Position numbers and translations under genes: made by a program. A DNA stretch of 64,000 nt, taken from positions 2,325,501-2,389,500 of the forward strand of contig NZ_LT627735.1 in the NCBI RefSeq assembly GCF_900101765.1, given 5' to 3'. The DNA comes from Nonlabens sp. Hel1_33_55. Lineage in GTDB: Bacteria; Bacteroidota; Bacteroidia; Flavobacteriales; Flavobacteriaceae. Numbering within the stretch: position 1 is the first letter of the stretch; every line of letters begins with the position of its first letter. The notes under the pieces were generated by a model, which saw only the letters and a list, made by a program, of their open reading frames with translations, ran no database searches and was not told the origin of the DNA. Below, piece after piece: positions 1-8,351 of this stretch.

Positions 1-353
1 TAGCAGGAATTACGGAAGTCGCCCTAAAAGAGAAGGTTGCAGACAAGACCAATTGGAGAAAGATGCTCACTAATGATATTGAGGATGTTGATTTGTTACG
101 CTTTCGCGAAAGCGTACTCGACCTCATCCCAGAAGAAGCCAAGGAATTCGTTCTACCTGTAAAAGATGAAACGCATATCAATTTCCCTGTACTACAATAT
201 CCAAAAAAAGTAACCAGCGTCAATCTTGCCAAAACTCCCGAACACACAGGAAAACTGATGGGAATTAAAGGTCAATACTTCCTATTTGAGGATGGAAAAG
301 TCATGAATATACGCAGCCATGAAGGTCTTGTTGTAGAACTCAAGGTGGATTGA
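1..353 (+). CDS. DUF2797 family protein, C-terminal part (5' end outside window)
   Basis: The reading frame is open from base 3, reading AGITEVALKEKVADKTNWRK before the first ATG at 63. That ATG is therefore internal and the gene begins outside the window. The visible end carries the segments I recall from DUF2797 proteins: HINFPVLQYPKKVTSVNL, KTPEHTGKLMGIKGQYF and FEDGKVMNIRSHEG. The function of the family is not known to me. A 14-bp palindrome at 100-113 is translated in frame as RFRES, in a stretch that looks like a linker. A decayed copy of this 3' end lies at 2167-2283, beyond the peroxidase gene. Confidence 0.75.
   Translation, partial: AGITEVALKEKVADKTNWRKMLTNDIEDVDLLRFRESVLDLIPEEAKEFVLPVKDETHINFPVLQYPKKVTSVNLAKTPEHTGKLMGIKGQYFLFEDGKVMNIRSHEGLVVELKVD
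100..113. repeat. GCTTTCGCGAAAGC palindrome, in coding sequence
   Basis: Perfect copy inside the DUF2797 gene, read as RFRES and followed by VLD. Confidence 0.9.
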
Positions 354-652
354 TGCATCGCAAAGTGATCACATTTAAATGACGCCAGAGATTCTGATTA
401 ATTAATACTATTGTATTGAAAATCAAAAGTTCAACTAGTTGGTGATGCCTTTTTTTATCCAAACTCAAGTAAAAACGACGCTCCTGTTCCCAAATATCTA
501 TATTAAAGATATTTACATCTAATATATGGCTGATCAAGCAGCCATCTGGTTTATTCTATTTAACTTGCTATCAGCTCATTAACGCTCGCTCATAATTATT
601 TATTTAAGGCTCATTTGTATGGAAACTACACTAACCACTAAATATTTTATTT
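354..652. other. Intergenic region between DUF2797 and peroxidase genes
   Basis: AT-rich 299-bp stretch with no gene I can support. No clear terminator, TAnnTTTG box or RNA was found. It must hold the peroxidase promoter unless that gene is co-transcribed with the DUF2797 gene. Confidence 0.5.
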
Positions 653-2101
653 ATGAAAAGCAATCACGGACTACACAGTTTCTACGGCAAGAACAAACTG
701 TGCACACTTGCATCCTACGACGTTGAATCCATCGGCAAATTTGGGAGAATGTTTAGAGATGTCTCACCTCTTTACAATAATCCACAAGAACTCAATAAAC
801 TAGGAGCTAAAGGTGGACCCATGGACATCAACGGTTCACCACAATTTACTTCAAACGTACCGCTAGGCATGATCTTTTTTGGTCAATTCATTGATCATGA
901 TATCACTTTTGATACGACCACTAGTTTTACAAGTATTAACGATCCATCCAACGTTGAGAATACCCGTACGGCCACACTGGATCTTGACAGCATATTTGGT
1001 GGCGGTCCAGAGGATGAGCCTTTTCTATATGACAAACCTAATGGTAGAGGACTTTACCTATTAACTGGAAAAACAAACCAAAACCAAGGTCAAGGAGCCG
1101 CTCTTGAAAAGCACGACCTAGCTAGAACAGGAACCGAAACAGCCATTATTGGGGATCCTAGGAATGATGAGAATAGGGTCATCTCGCAAATGCAGCTTGC
1201 CTTTATAAGGTTCTACAATGCGCTGTATGATGAAAAAAAGCAGGCAGATCCACACAAATCGGCAGCTGAAATTTATGAAGAGGCAAGAGAAGAGGTAACT
1301 CTACACTACCAGTGGATTGTCGTGAATGAATTTTTACCACTTATGTGTGGCTCAAAGATCGTGAACGAAGTCTTAGGCTCTGGTCGCAAGTTCTACAAAC
1401 CATGCCATCAGGCATTCATACCAGTAGAGTTTTCAGTGGCGGCATATCGTTTTGGCCATTCCATGATCAATCAAGACATGAAGTTGCAACCCAGCGGGAC
1501 CATGCGCAATATTTTTTCTAAGGAGTTCGGTCGTGGATTTGAAAAAATAAAGAATCAAGGACAAGTTATTGAATGGGAAACCCTATTTGACTTTGATGGC
1601 AGCTATCAAAGGTCTGAGACGCTGGATACAAAAATGGCTTCCATCCTACTCGAATTGCCCTTCATACAATCAAGCAATCCAGCAGATAAATCCCTAGCAA
1701 CTAGAAACCTTAGAAGAGGCCAGAGTTTCCTACTTCCATCTGGAGAAACTATTGCAAAATGTATGGAACGTGACGCTGCAGAAGTTGACAATGTCAAAAA
1801 CCTTATTGAGAATCTGGCAAACAATCATTCCATCGGTCTTGATAACGGCACACCGCTATGGTTTTATATACTTGCAGAGGCAGAAGTGATAGGCCGTATG
1901 GATAAAAACAACAACCTGCCAGGTGAAGGTCTAGGACCTGTAGGCGCCACCATCGTTGCAGAAACGATCATTGGAATTCTAGAAATGGACGAGAGGTCTT
2001 ATTTGGGTAGCAATAGAGATTGGGCACCACATTTAGGAACCAATGGTGTCTTCACCATGAAAGATTTATTAAATATCGCAGATACGGCGGTAGAGCTATA
2101 A
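653..2101 (+). CDS. Animal-type haem peroxidase (peroxinectin-like)
   Basis: 482 residues matching the animal haem peroxidase superfamily (PF03098). GQFIDHD at 77-83 gives the distal His82 and neighbouring calcium-site Asp. GDPRNDEN at 167-174 supplies the probable catalytic Arg170. AYRFGHSM at 264-271 gives the proximal His269. The His-Arg-His spacing resembles myeloperoxidase in its second half. There is no signal peptide (start MKSNHGLHSFYG), so the protein would be cytoplasmic or exported by another route. These enzymes oxidise halides or organic substrates with hydrogen peroxide; the substrate here is unknown. The gene stands alone and is flanked by direct copies of the 3' end of a DUF2797 gene, which suggests acquisition. 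Confidence 0.88.
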   Translation: MKSNHGLHSFYGKNKLCTLASYDVESIGKFGRMFRDVSPLYNNPQELNKLGAKGGPMDINGSPQFTSNVPLGMIFFGQFIDHDITFDTTTSFTSINDPSNVENTRTATLDLDSIFGGGPEDEPFLYDKPNGRGLYLLTGKTNQNQGQGAALEKHDLARTGTETAIIGDPRNDENRVISQMQLAFIRFYNALYDEKKQADPHKSAAEIYEEAREEVTLHYQWIVVNEFLPLMCGSKIVNEVLGSGRKFYKPCHQAFIPVEFSVAAYRFGHSMINQDMKLQPSGTMRNIFSKEFGRGFEKIKNQGQVIEWETLFDFDGSYQRSETLDTKMASILLELPFIQSSNPADKSLATRNLRRGQSFLLPSGETIAKCMERDAAEVDNVKNLIENLANNHSIGLDNGTPLWFYILAEAEVIGRMDKNNNLPGEGLGPVGATIVAETIIGILEMDERSYLGSNRDWAPHLGTNGVFTMKDLLNIADTAVEL

Positions 2102-2106
2102 CATAA

Positions 2107-2136
2107 AACCGCCTTAGGAATATCTTGAGGCGGCTT
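2107..2136 (+). terminator. Probable terminator after peroxidase gene
   Basis: CCGCCT at 2109-2114 pairs with AGGCGG at 2128-2133, flanked by A-rich and CTTT sequence, just after the stop codon. The U tract is short. Confidence 0.6.
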
Positions 2137-2166
2137 TAATTATCTTCTATAAATTGATTCGTTTTC

Positions 2167-2283
2167 CGCTTTCGCGAAAGCGTAGTCGACCTCATCCCAG
2201 AAGAGGCTAAGGAGATCGTTCTTACTGTAAAGGATGAATTACATATCAACTTACCAAAAACCTTAAATACTTTGGCAAGCTGA
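2167..2283 (+). pseudogene. Decayed duplicate of the DUF2797 3' end
   Basis: Reading from 2167 gives RFRESVVDLIPEEAKE, then IVLTVKDELHINLP, then a stop at 2281. The intact gene at 100-200 reads RFRESVLDLIPEEAKE and FVLPVKDETHINFP. Similarity begins at or just before the palindrome, collapses after about 90 bases, and a short GGTGGATTRA match near 2285 resembles the end of the intact gene. No start codon or upstream domain is present. Probably a remnant of a partial duplication with an internal deletion. Confidence 0.8.
2168..2181. repeat. GCTTTCGCGAAAGC palindrome, in pseudogene
   Basis: Perfect copy that was duplicated together with the DUF2797 3' end. Confidence 0.9.
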
Positions 2284-2313
2284 TGGTGGATTAAATGTAA
2301 GGTTAATTGGTTT

Positions 2314-3063
2314 CTAGTAGTAACTATATGTCATCGTTTCACTTCCATCTGTTCTAGATGTTGCATACCCATCACTATCGTAAGTATAGGCGAAATTACT
2401 AGTTGAAACGTTATTATTATTAGAAGGATTTCTTGAAACTTCGGAAGTAATATTATTTTGAAATGATTTGAAATCATCTATCAAAACGATGTTTGGTTCA
2501 AAATTATTCAACGGGTTTTTCTTGTCATCATATGAATATGTTACTACTACGTCAGAATTAGAATTATTGACATTATTGATGGTTTGAGCAGTAAGATTTT
2601 GATTAGCGTTATATTCCAAGAGAATTCTCCTTGAAAAAGATGTTTCATTGAATCCAAAATATCTTATTTCGCCAACGACACCGTTAGAAAATTCATATTC
2701 ATATTTTTCATCTAGAGTGGTATTATTAAAGTAATCCTCTCTGCCAACCAGCTCTCCATTCTCATAAATAAACCTTTCAACGGTACCGTTTGAAACACCA
2801 TTTATATCTTGAAACTCGGCACGATCAATATTACCATTCTGATAAAAAAACTGCTTGATAAAATCATCACCCGTACCAGAGCTTTGAATTCGGTCAATTG
2901 TTTTATCTAAATTATAGAAAAAAGTTAGAGAATAGCTAGAGCTTCCAGAAAATGAGATTGTTCTCAGTAATTTATCAGATTGTGGTACAACTTGGTCACC
3001 ATCATCAGATGTACAGGATAAAATCAGAATAGGTATTGATAGAAAAGCAATCAGTTTTTTCAT
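2314..3063 (-). CDS. Hypothetical lipoprotein with YD-like repeats
   Basis: 249 residues. The start MKKLIAFLSIPILILSC ends in a lipobox, so this is a probable lipoprotein acylated at Cys17. The mature part has repeated short strands such as FFYNLDKTIDRIQ, FIYENGELVGRE and YEYEFSNGVVGEIRY. These resemble the YD/RHS-like repeats of many Bacteroidetes surface lipoproteins, and the C-terminus (YTYDSDGYATSR, TMTYSYY) continues the pattern. It is transcribed alone, 81 bp downstream of the AsmA-like gene. Function unknown; a cell-surface or periplasmic role is inferred from the signal only. Confidence 0.7.
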   Translation of the reverse strand: MKKLIAFLSIPILILSCTSDDGDQVVPQSDKLLRTISFSGSSSYSLTFFYNLDKTIDRIQSSGTGDDFIKQFFYQNGNIDRAEFQDINGVSNGTVERFIYENGELVGREDYFNNTTLDEKYEYEFSNGVVGEIRYFGFNETSFSRRILLEYNANQNLTAQTINNVNNSNSDVVVTYSYDDKKNPLNNFEPNIVLIDDFKSFQNNITSEVSRNPSNNNNVSTSNFAYTYDSDGYATSRTDGSETMTYSYY

Positions 3064-3144
3064 AGCAGAGGAATTATGGATTTTAAAAGCAAAAGAAGTG
3101 CAAAATAACTCTCAAGTCTCAAAAAACATTGATGACATGATTAA

Positions 3145-5826
3145 TTATGACCTAGTCGTGTCCTTCTTTTTCTTTAATAATCCATTCAAAAGATTTCTTG
3201 CGGTTTCTTTAGCTTGATCTTTAACTACTGGCTTTGTAACAGAATCAGCTGGTTTTTTAATCGCTGTAGTATCCGTAGTTGTTGGTTTTTTACCAGACAA
3301 TACATCCTTAATTCCAATAAGTGGGTTTTTACCTGAGGTAATGTCGTTGATCGCTCCACCTAGGGCATCTTCACCACGATCTTTTAGTTTCTGCTTTTGA
3401 ATCTCAACGATTTGATTGGTAAGGTTTGTCACTGCAGATTCCAAGTTTACCTGAACATTAGGCGCCGCAAAGGATCCTGAAAAACGTACAGGAACCGGCA
3501 CAGTCAAATTTGCTATCTCACTATCTTGAAGTTTTGACAGCAACGCAGCACCTTCTTTACCTAGATATCTAGCAGGAACTTTTAAGTCCATGGTGTAATC
3601 CATTTCGTTAGTTAAACTGTGTCGTCCACTAGCAGTTACCACAATATCCTTAATCTTAAAGTCAAATGGACTGACTTGAACTGCCCCATCTTGGAATTTG
3701 AGTTTGGTTTTGAGATCACTTAGATCAATATCCTTCAAGCTTATGAAACTCAACTTTTCATCGAGCTTAGCCAGCAATGGTGCTGCATTTGGTGATATTT
3801 CCTTAGTCAACAATTCAGCTAGAGCGTCACCGTTGATAGAAGTCAATATAGGCGACAGGTCATCAGTTAAATTTCCTTTGATGTCGATGTTGGTATTGAT
3901 CTTTCCTTGTAGTGCCTGAATGATAGGCACGTATTGCTGGAACATTTCAAAACCTTGGAAAGATTGTGCAATATCAAGATTTGCCATATTTAGATTCATG
4001 TTGAATTGTGGCGTGGCTCCTTTGGTACTTACTGATCCAGAGACTCCAATGGCACCTCCAAAAATGTCCGTACTCGTATTGTTCAACGTCAACGTCTCAT
4101 CGCGTACCAACGCTATTCCTTTTACATTCTTAAGTGTAAGGCCATCGTAACGAACCTGTCCTAAATTGAAATCCAATTGCGCATCAAGAAAAGCCGGGAT
4201 TTTTACAGCCTCGCTGGTAGAAGCTGTTGAAGTCTGATTGGAACTCGCCACTTCAGTAGTTTCTTCCATGAAATCTGCTACATCAAAGTTATTGGATCTC
4301 AAATTGAAATTTCCTTTGAGACCTTGGTCTTGCAATAAGAAACCTATCAAGTTATTGATGGTTCCTGTGGCGTTGATATCAGTATTTCCAGTAATCGCAT
4401 CAAAAGCATTAAGCTTTATGGTTGAAGTATTCAAATCAAGGTCTGCACGATTGATTAAAAACGGATTCTCAAAAGCGGTTCCTATATATTTGAAGTCAGT
4501 TAGTGACGCGGTTCCATTAGTTCTAACGCGCTCATAACGTTCTTTTTCTATGCTTTCCATATCAAATTGAGCTGCCATGTCCAGTGCCAGTCTACCATCT
4601 AGATCCATATCTTCTGGTAATGGAAAGGATTGTGATAGATTACCTAGATCAAGATTTCCTTTGGCATTCAAGTCGATATTCATATTTGAAGTCAACTGTG
4701 TGATCATCGCATTTCCCTGCAGGCGATCCTTACCTATATTGAAAGAAGTGTTGGCAATATTTAAGTAGGTATCATCAACCTTTCCCGTAGTATTGATAAG
4801 CTGTGCATCGATATATATGTTGGTTACTTTCTGTGGCAAATCTGGATACTGGAAGGAAGCATTATCTGACTTCACTTTGATGTCCAGCATTGGGATCAAC
4901 TCATCAGTGACCTGACCTTTTATCATTCCATCAACGGTGAAATCACCTGTTGTTGTGATGCCGTCAAGATTAGATCTGTAGGTTTCTGGAATTATCGCAA
5001 AGAAATTTTTGAAGTCTGACGATGGCGCATTAAAAGTTAAGTCTACGATGGTTGATTCTTCCTCTAAGTCAATAAATCCTTGAAGCTCCAACTCAAGATC
5101 GTTAACAAGCGCCTTGTTATCCTTAAGCGTGTATTTTTGATTGTCCAGATCCATGAGGATATCAGCATCCAGTTGCACTCTTTGACCGGACAAGTACTCG
5201 ATATCGTCCAGGCTGTAAATTACTAATGCAGATGTCTCTGTATCTAGCGTGCTGTTTTCTAATGAAAAATCACCGTTACCGCTGTGTTGCAAGTCGGTTA
5301 GAATGAGTCTGTTTTTGGTACTCACATCTTCGTATGAAAGTTCAGAATCTGTGATTTCGTAATGTTTGATATCAATAGTAAAGCCTGCTGTCGTGGTGTC
5401 TTGAGGTTGTTGTGAGTCAGCTTTCGCGGAAGCGATATCCCAATTTGCCTTTTCCTCTTCATTGACTTTTAACCTCATAACGGCCTCGTTAACAATAAGC
5501 TCGTTGATGCGTATGGGCTCGTCTGCCTTGTTGAATACGTCAAACAATGGCATGTCCAGATAGGTTTGCTGCGCAAAAAACAAAGTGTCACCAGCAAATG
5601 GTTCCTTATTAATAATGGACAGATCCTCAATGTTCAACCGCGCGTCTGGAAATGCTTTTATAAAGCTCAAATCCACATCGCCAAATTCAATCTGCGCATC
5701 CATGGAAGCATTGAGCTTGTCCTTTACGGCCTGCGCAATCTGGTCTTGAAACAAAAAAGGTGCAGCGATTACAGCTATGATTAGCACTATAATCACGATT
5801 CCTAATATTTTAAAAAACTTCTTCAT
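3145..5826 (-). CDS. AsmA-family inner-membrane/periplasmic protein
   Basis: 893 residues with one N-terminal membrane segment (about 5-27), then a long beta-rich periplasmic region. The start, KLNASMDAQIEFGDVDLSFI, is typical of the AsmA family. The C-terminal portion (PVRFSGSFAAPNVQVNL) fits the AsmA-like C-terminal domain. The tail is low-complexity and Lys/Thr-rich, ending KKKKDTTRS. AsmA-type proteins are implicated in lipid transport to, and maintenance of, the outer membrane; the exact role here is inferred. Next upstream on the same strand is the queuosine-precursor transporter, 14 bp away, so the two may be co-transcribed. A degenerate palindrome at 5420-5433 encodes ASAKA. Confidence 0.82.
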   Translation of the reverse strand: MKKFFKILGIVIIVLIIAVIAAPFLFQDQIAQAVKDKLNASMDAQIEFGDVDLSFIKAFPDARLNIEDLSIINKEPFAGDTLFFAQQTYLDMPLFDVFNKADEPIRINELIVNEAVMRLKVNEEEKANWDIASAKADSQQPQDTTTAGFTIDIKHYEITDSELSYEDVSTKNRLILTDLQHSGNGDFSLENSTLDTETSALVIYSLDDIEYLSGQRVQLDADILMDLDNQKYTLKDNKALVNDLELELQGFIDLEEESTIVDLTFNAPSSDFKNFFAIIPETYRSNLDGITTTGDFTVDGMIKGQVTDELIPMLDIKVKSDNASFQYPDLPQKVTNIYIDAQLINTTGKVDDTYLNIANTSFNIGKDRLQGNAMITQLTSNMNIDLNAKGNLDLGNLSQSFPLPEDMDLDGRLALDMAAQFDMESIEKERYERVRTNGTASLTDFKYIGTAFENPFLINRADLDLNTSTIKLNAFDAITGNTDINATGTINNLIGFLLQDQGLKGNFNLRSNNFDVADFMEETTEVASSNQTSTASTSEAVKIPAFLDAQLDFNLGQVRYDGLTLKNVKGIALVRDETLTLNNTSTDIFGGAIGVSGSVSTKGATPQFNMNLNMANLDIAQSFQGFEMFQQYVPIIQALQGKINTNIDIKGNLTDDLSPILTSINGDALAELLTKEISPNAAPLLAKLDEKLSFISLKDIDLSDLKTKLKFQDGAVQVSPFDFKIKDIVVTASGRHSLTNEMDYTMDLKVPARYLGKEGAALLSKLQDSEIANLTVPVPVRFSGSFAAPNVQVNLESAVTNLTNQIVEIQKQKLKDRGEDALGGAINDITSGKNPLIGIKDVLSGKKPTTTDTTAIKKPADSVTKPVVKDQAKETARNLLNGLLKKKKDTTRS
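5420..5433. repeat. Degenerate 14-bp palindrome (GCTTTCGCGGAAGC)
   Basis: One mismatch from the consensus, inside the AsmA-like gene, read as ASAKA on the minus strand. Confidence 0.7.
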
Positions 5827-5840
5827 ATCCCTATAATGTA

Positions 5841-6539
5841 TTAATCAATTTTAATTTCCTCTGCGGGTTGCAGATGGAACAATTTTCTAAAAATATAAAC
5901 ACCAGCATAGAGCAATGGTGTATCAAATAAGGCAACCAGCACTTTAAAGAAAAAACCAGCACCTAATAACGGCCAGAATTTATCCCAAGGTAGTATGCCA
6001 GCGTAACATAGCAATAATAGTACCGCCATCGTATCTACAAACTGTGAGAAAAAAGTACTGAGGTTGTTACGCAACCAGAGCATTTTACCTTTAGTAACGC
6101 GTTTCCAAAAATGGTAGATCTGGATATCGACAAATTGTGCAAACAGATAAGCCAGCATGCTGGAAATTACCGCCAGCGTTGTCGCACCAAAAACCCTATT
6201 GAAAACACCATCCTGTATCGCGCTTTCTGGAATCGCTGGTGCCATGTCTGCCACATAAATAATTCCTAAACTAAAAACCGATGCAAAAATTCCAGCCAGT
6301 ACCAGGTCGTTTGCCTTGCGCCTACCATAGATCTCACTGACTAAATCTGTAATCAAAAAAGTGATGGGATAAGGCAGCAAACCAACTGATATCTCAAACC
6401 TGAACCACCCAAACGGGTTCCAAAAAAAGAACTTCTGGAAAATCAAGTTAGAAACTACCAAAGAACAAATAAATAGACTCGCCAGCACTAAATAAATACG
6501 GTGCGCCAGTCGTAAATCCTTGCCTGTGAGCTGTTTCAT
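5841..6539 (-). CDS. Queuosine precursor transporter (YhhQ/VUT family)
   Basis: 232-residue multi-spanning membrane protein. The signature LPYPITFLITDLVSEIYGRR is characteristic of the YhhQ (VUT_1, PF02592) family, which imports preQ0/preQ1 or queuine-type bases for tRNA queuosine synthesis. About six hydrophobic segments are visible and the length is normal. The start codon lies 7 bp from a TACTTTTG -7 box, implying a very short leader. It is divergent from the folK fusion gene. Confidence 0.85.
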   Translation of the reverse strand: MKQLTGKDLRLAHRIYLVLASLFICSLVVSNLIFQKFFFWNPFGWFRFEISVGLLPYPITFLITDLVSEIYGRRKANDLVLAGIFASVFSLGIIYVADMAPAIPESAIQDGVFNRVFGATTLAVISSMLAYLFAQFVDIQIYHFWKRVTKGKMLWLRNNLSTFFSQFVDTMAVLLLLCYAGILPWDKFWPLLGAGFFFKVLVALFDTPLLYAGVYIFRKLFHLQPAEEIKID

Positions 6540-6546
6540 ATAGATG

Positions 6547-6554
6547 CAAAAGTA
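6547..6554 (-). promoter_or_regulatory. Candidate -7 box (TACTTTTG) for the queuosine transporter
   Basis: Matches Bacteroidetes TAnnTTTG 7 bp upstream of the ATG. The same 10-mer TGCAAAAGTA recurs at 6587-6596, so a second box lies 42 bp upstream. Confidence 0.6.
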
Positions 6555-6626
6555 CCAAAGCAGTTCCCCATTATTCCTTAATTTGCTGCAAAAGTAATAA
6601 CCATCACGCTACACCATAATCATAAG

Positions 6627-7811
6627 ATTTTCATTGCTTTAGGAAGTAATCTGGGCGACAGGTTTGAGAACCTTTGCACGGCGGTTGACTATATTGAGCA
6701 ACAACTTGGGCTCATCATAAAGGTCGCGCCAGTCTATGAGGTTCCTGCGATGGGTTTTGACGGTGATGATTTTTTGAATAGTTGTATTCTGGTTCACACG
6801 GCTAAAACTCCAACCGAATCCCTAGAGATCCTTCAAGGCATTGAACAATCCATGGGCCGGCAGCCAAAAACTGGAAAAGACTATGAAAATAGGGTGATCG
6901 ACCTAGATATATTGCTGTTTGATGACTTGATCCTTAATGAGGATCGATTGATAATACCGCATCCGCACATGGTCGATCGCGATTTTGTTATGAAGCCGTT
7001 AAGCGTTATTGCCGCTGATGTTGAGCATCCAGTTTTGAAGAAATCCATTGCGTCGCTTGGCTTTTCAAAGGAGCTGGAACATGTGGTTGAGGAAAGTGGA
7101 ATATCGCTTTCGCGAAAGGTAACTTCAGAAGAGGCCATTGTAGAATCCGAAGAGAGTTTAAATAGCAACCTACTTGCGCTGAACAGATTTCCTATTGATA
7201 AACTTAACTTCATAGCGATTGAAGGGAATATAGGTTCTGGTAAAACCAGTCTGGCACATAAAATAAGCGAGGATTTTAAAGGGAAATGTGTTTTGGAACG
7301 TTTTGCTGACAATCCGTTTTTGCCGCTGTTCTATGAAGATAAGGAGCGTTACAGCTTCCCGCTAGAGATGTCTTTTCTTGCAGATCGCTACCAGCAACTA
7401 AGCGATGATGTGGCGCAACACGATCTATTTGCCAACTTCACAGTAGCCGATTATTACGTGATAAAGTCCTTGATATTTAGCAAGATCACTTTACAAGCGG
7501 AAGAGTACGCGCTCTACAAGCGACTTTTCAATATGATGTATAAAGAACTTGTCAAACCAGATCTTTACGTTTACCTATATCAAACTGAAAAGCGACTGCT
7601 TGAAAACATCAAAACACGTGGACGCGACTATGAACAAAATATTGAGGCGAGTTATTTGGCTCAAATTCAGCAAGGCTATTCAGACTTTATAAGATCACAG
7701 AAAGATCTCAAAATTAAAGTCATCGACGTGACTGATCTGGACTTTGTGAATAATCAGGCAGATTATATTAAGGTGTTAGAGCAGATTAGTGCTGCTATCG
7801 CAACGGACTGA
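6627..7811 (+). CDS. folK: FolK (HPPK) - deoxynucleoside kinase fusion, non-canonical start
   Basis: The N-terminal domain is 6-hydroxymethyl-7,8-dihydropterin pyrophosphokinase (folate synthesis): FIALGSNLGDRFENL at the start, VIDLDILLFDD, and IPHPHMVDRDF. The C-terminal domain is a deoxynucleoside kinase (purine/pyrimidine salvage) with P-loop GNIGSGKTS, DRYQQ and a RGRDYEQNI lid. The catalytic N-terminus lies upstream of the first ATG (6750). The frame is open back to 6582 but holds no ATG, GTG or TTG there. I placed the start at an ATT (6627), counted as residue 1; ATC 6603 or ATA 6597 are alternatives. An undetected base error is also possible. An imperfect palindrome at 7106-7118 encodes LSRK in the interdomain linker. 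Confidence 0.8.
   Translation: MFIALGSNLGDRFENLCTAVDYIEQQLGLIIKVAPVYEVPAMGFDGDDFLNSCILVHTAKTPTESLEILQGIEQSMGRQPKTGKDYENRVIDLDILLFDDLILNEDRLIIPHPHMVDRDFVMKPLSVIAADVEHPVLKKSIASLGFSKELEHVVEESGISLSRKVTSEEAIVESEESLNSNLLALNRFPIDKLNFIAIEGNIGSGKTSLAHKISEDFKGKCVLERFADNPFLPLFYEDKERYSFPLEMSFLADRYQQLSDDVAQHDLFANFTVADYYVIKSLIFSKITLQAEEYALYKRLFNMMYKELVKPDLYVYLYQTEKRLLENIKTRGRDYEQNIEASYLAQIQQGYSDFIRSQKDLKIKVIDVTDLDFVNNQADYIKVLEQISAAIATD
7106..7118. repeat. Imperfect 14-bp palindrome in folK fusion
   Basis: GCTTTCGCGAAAG followed by G instead of C; read as LSRK in the linker between the HPPK and kinase domains. Confidence 0.75.
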
Positions 7812-8340
7812 TCTTATTGAAGATATCATAGATTACAATCCCTGCACAAACGGCAATATTCAAGCTATGCTTGGTGCCGAATTGGTCCAACTCAATTACT
7901 TCTTTACAAACATCTACCACTTCCTGCTGTACGCCTTTGACCTCATTACCTAGAACAATAGCTACTTTTTCATTTTTTGAAGGTGAGAAATGAAAGAGAT
8001 TTTGGGAGCGCTCTGCTTGCTCGATGGCGCATGTCGTGTAACCATTCTGATTTAGTTTATGGACCACATCAATAGTTTCTTCCGCATATTCCCATGCGAC
8101 AGATTCTGTAGCACCTAGCGCGGTTTTGCGTATCTCACGATGTGGTGGTTGCGCTGTTATACCGCATAAGTAGATTTTCTCAACACGATAGGCATCTGCA
8201 CTGCGAAAAACGCTACCCACATTATTCAAACTACGGACATTGTCTAGAACGATGATGAGTGGTGTTTTTTCGCTTTCGCGAAAGCGGTCTGGTGACAATC
8301 TATCCAGCTCGTCGTTCAGAAGTTTTCTGGTTTCAGACAA
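7795..8340 (-). CDS. TrmH/SpoU-family RNA 2'-O-methyltransferase
   Basis: 181 residues with the three SpoU motifs. These are LDNVRSLNNVGSVFRSADA (about 32-50), VAIVLGNEVKGV and LDQFGTKHSLNIAVCAGI. The knotted SAM-dependent enzyme methylates a ribose in tRNA or rRNA; the target base cannot be read from the sequence. Its 3' end overlaps the convergent folK fusion by 17 bp. An in-frame palindrome near the N-terminus gives RFRES before the conserved core, so the insertion is in a tolerant spot. Confidence 0.85.
   Translation of the reverse strand: MSETRKLLNDELDRLSPDRFRESEKTPLIIVLDNVRSLNNVGSVFRSADAYRVEKIYLCGITAQPPHREIRKTALGATESVAWEYAEETIDVVHKLNQNGYTTCAIEQAERSQNLFHFSPSKNEKVAIVLGNEVKGVQQEVVDVCKEVIELDQFGTKHSLNIAVCAGIVIYDIFNKISPLR
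8272..8285. repeat. GCTTTCGCGAAAGC palindrome, in SpoU gene
   Basis: Perfect copy, read as RFRES about 20 residues into the protein. Confidence 0.9.
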
Positions 8341-8351
8341 AATGATACGTC

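Noticed and set aside
340..537. Minus-strand 65-codon open frame beside the DUF2797 gene
   Set aside because: Overlaps the DUF2797 end, has no start context or recognisable motif, and lies in AT-rich DNA.
6750..7811. folK fusion starting at the first ATG
   Set aside because: This start would delete the conserved ALGSNLGD motif that the upstream open frame encodes in phase.
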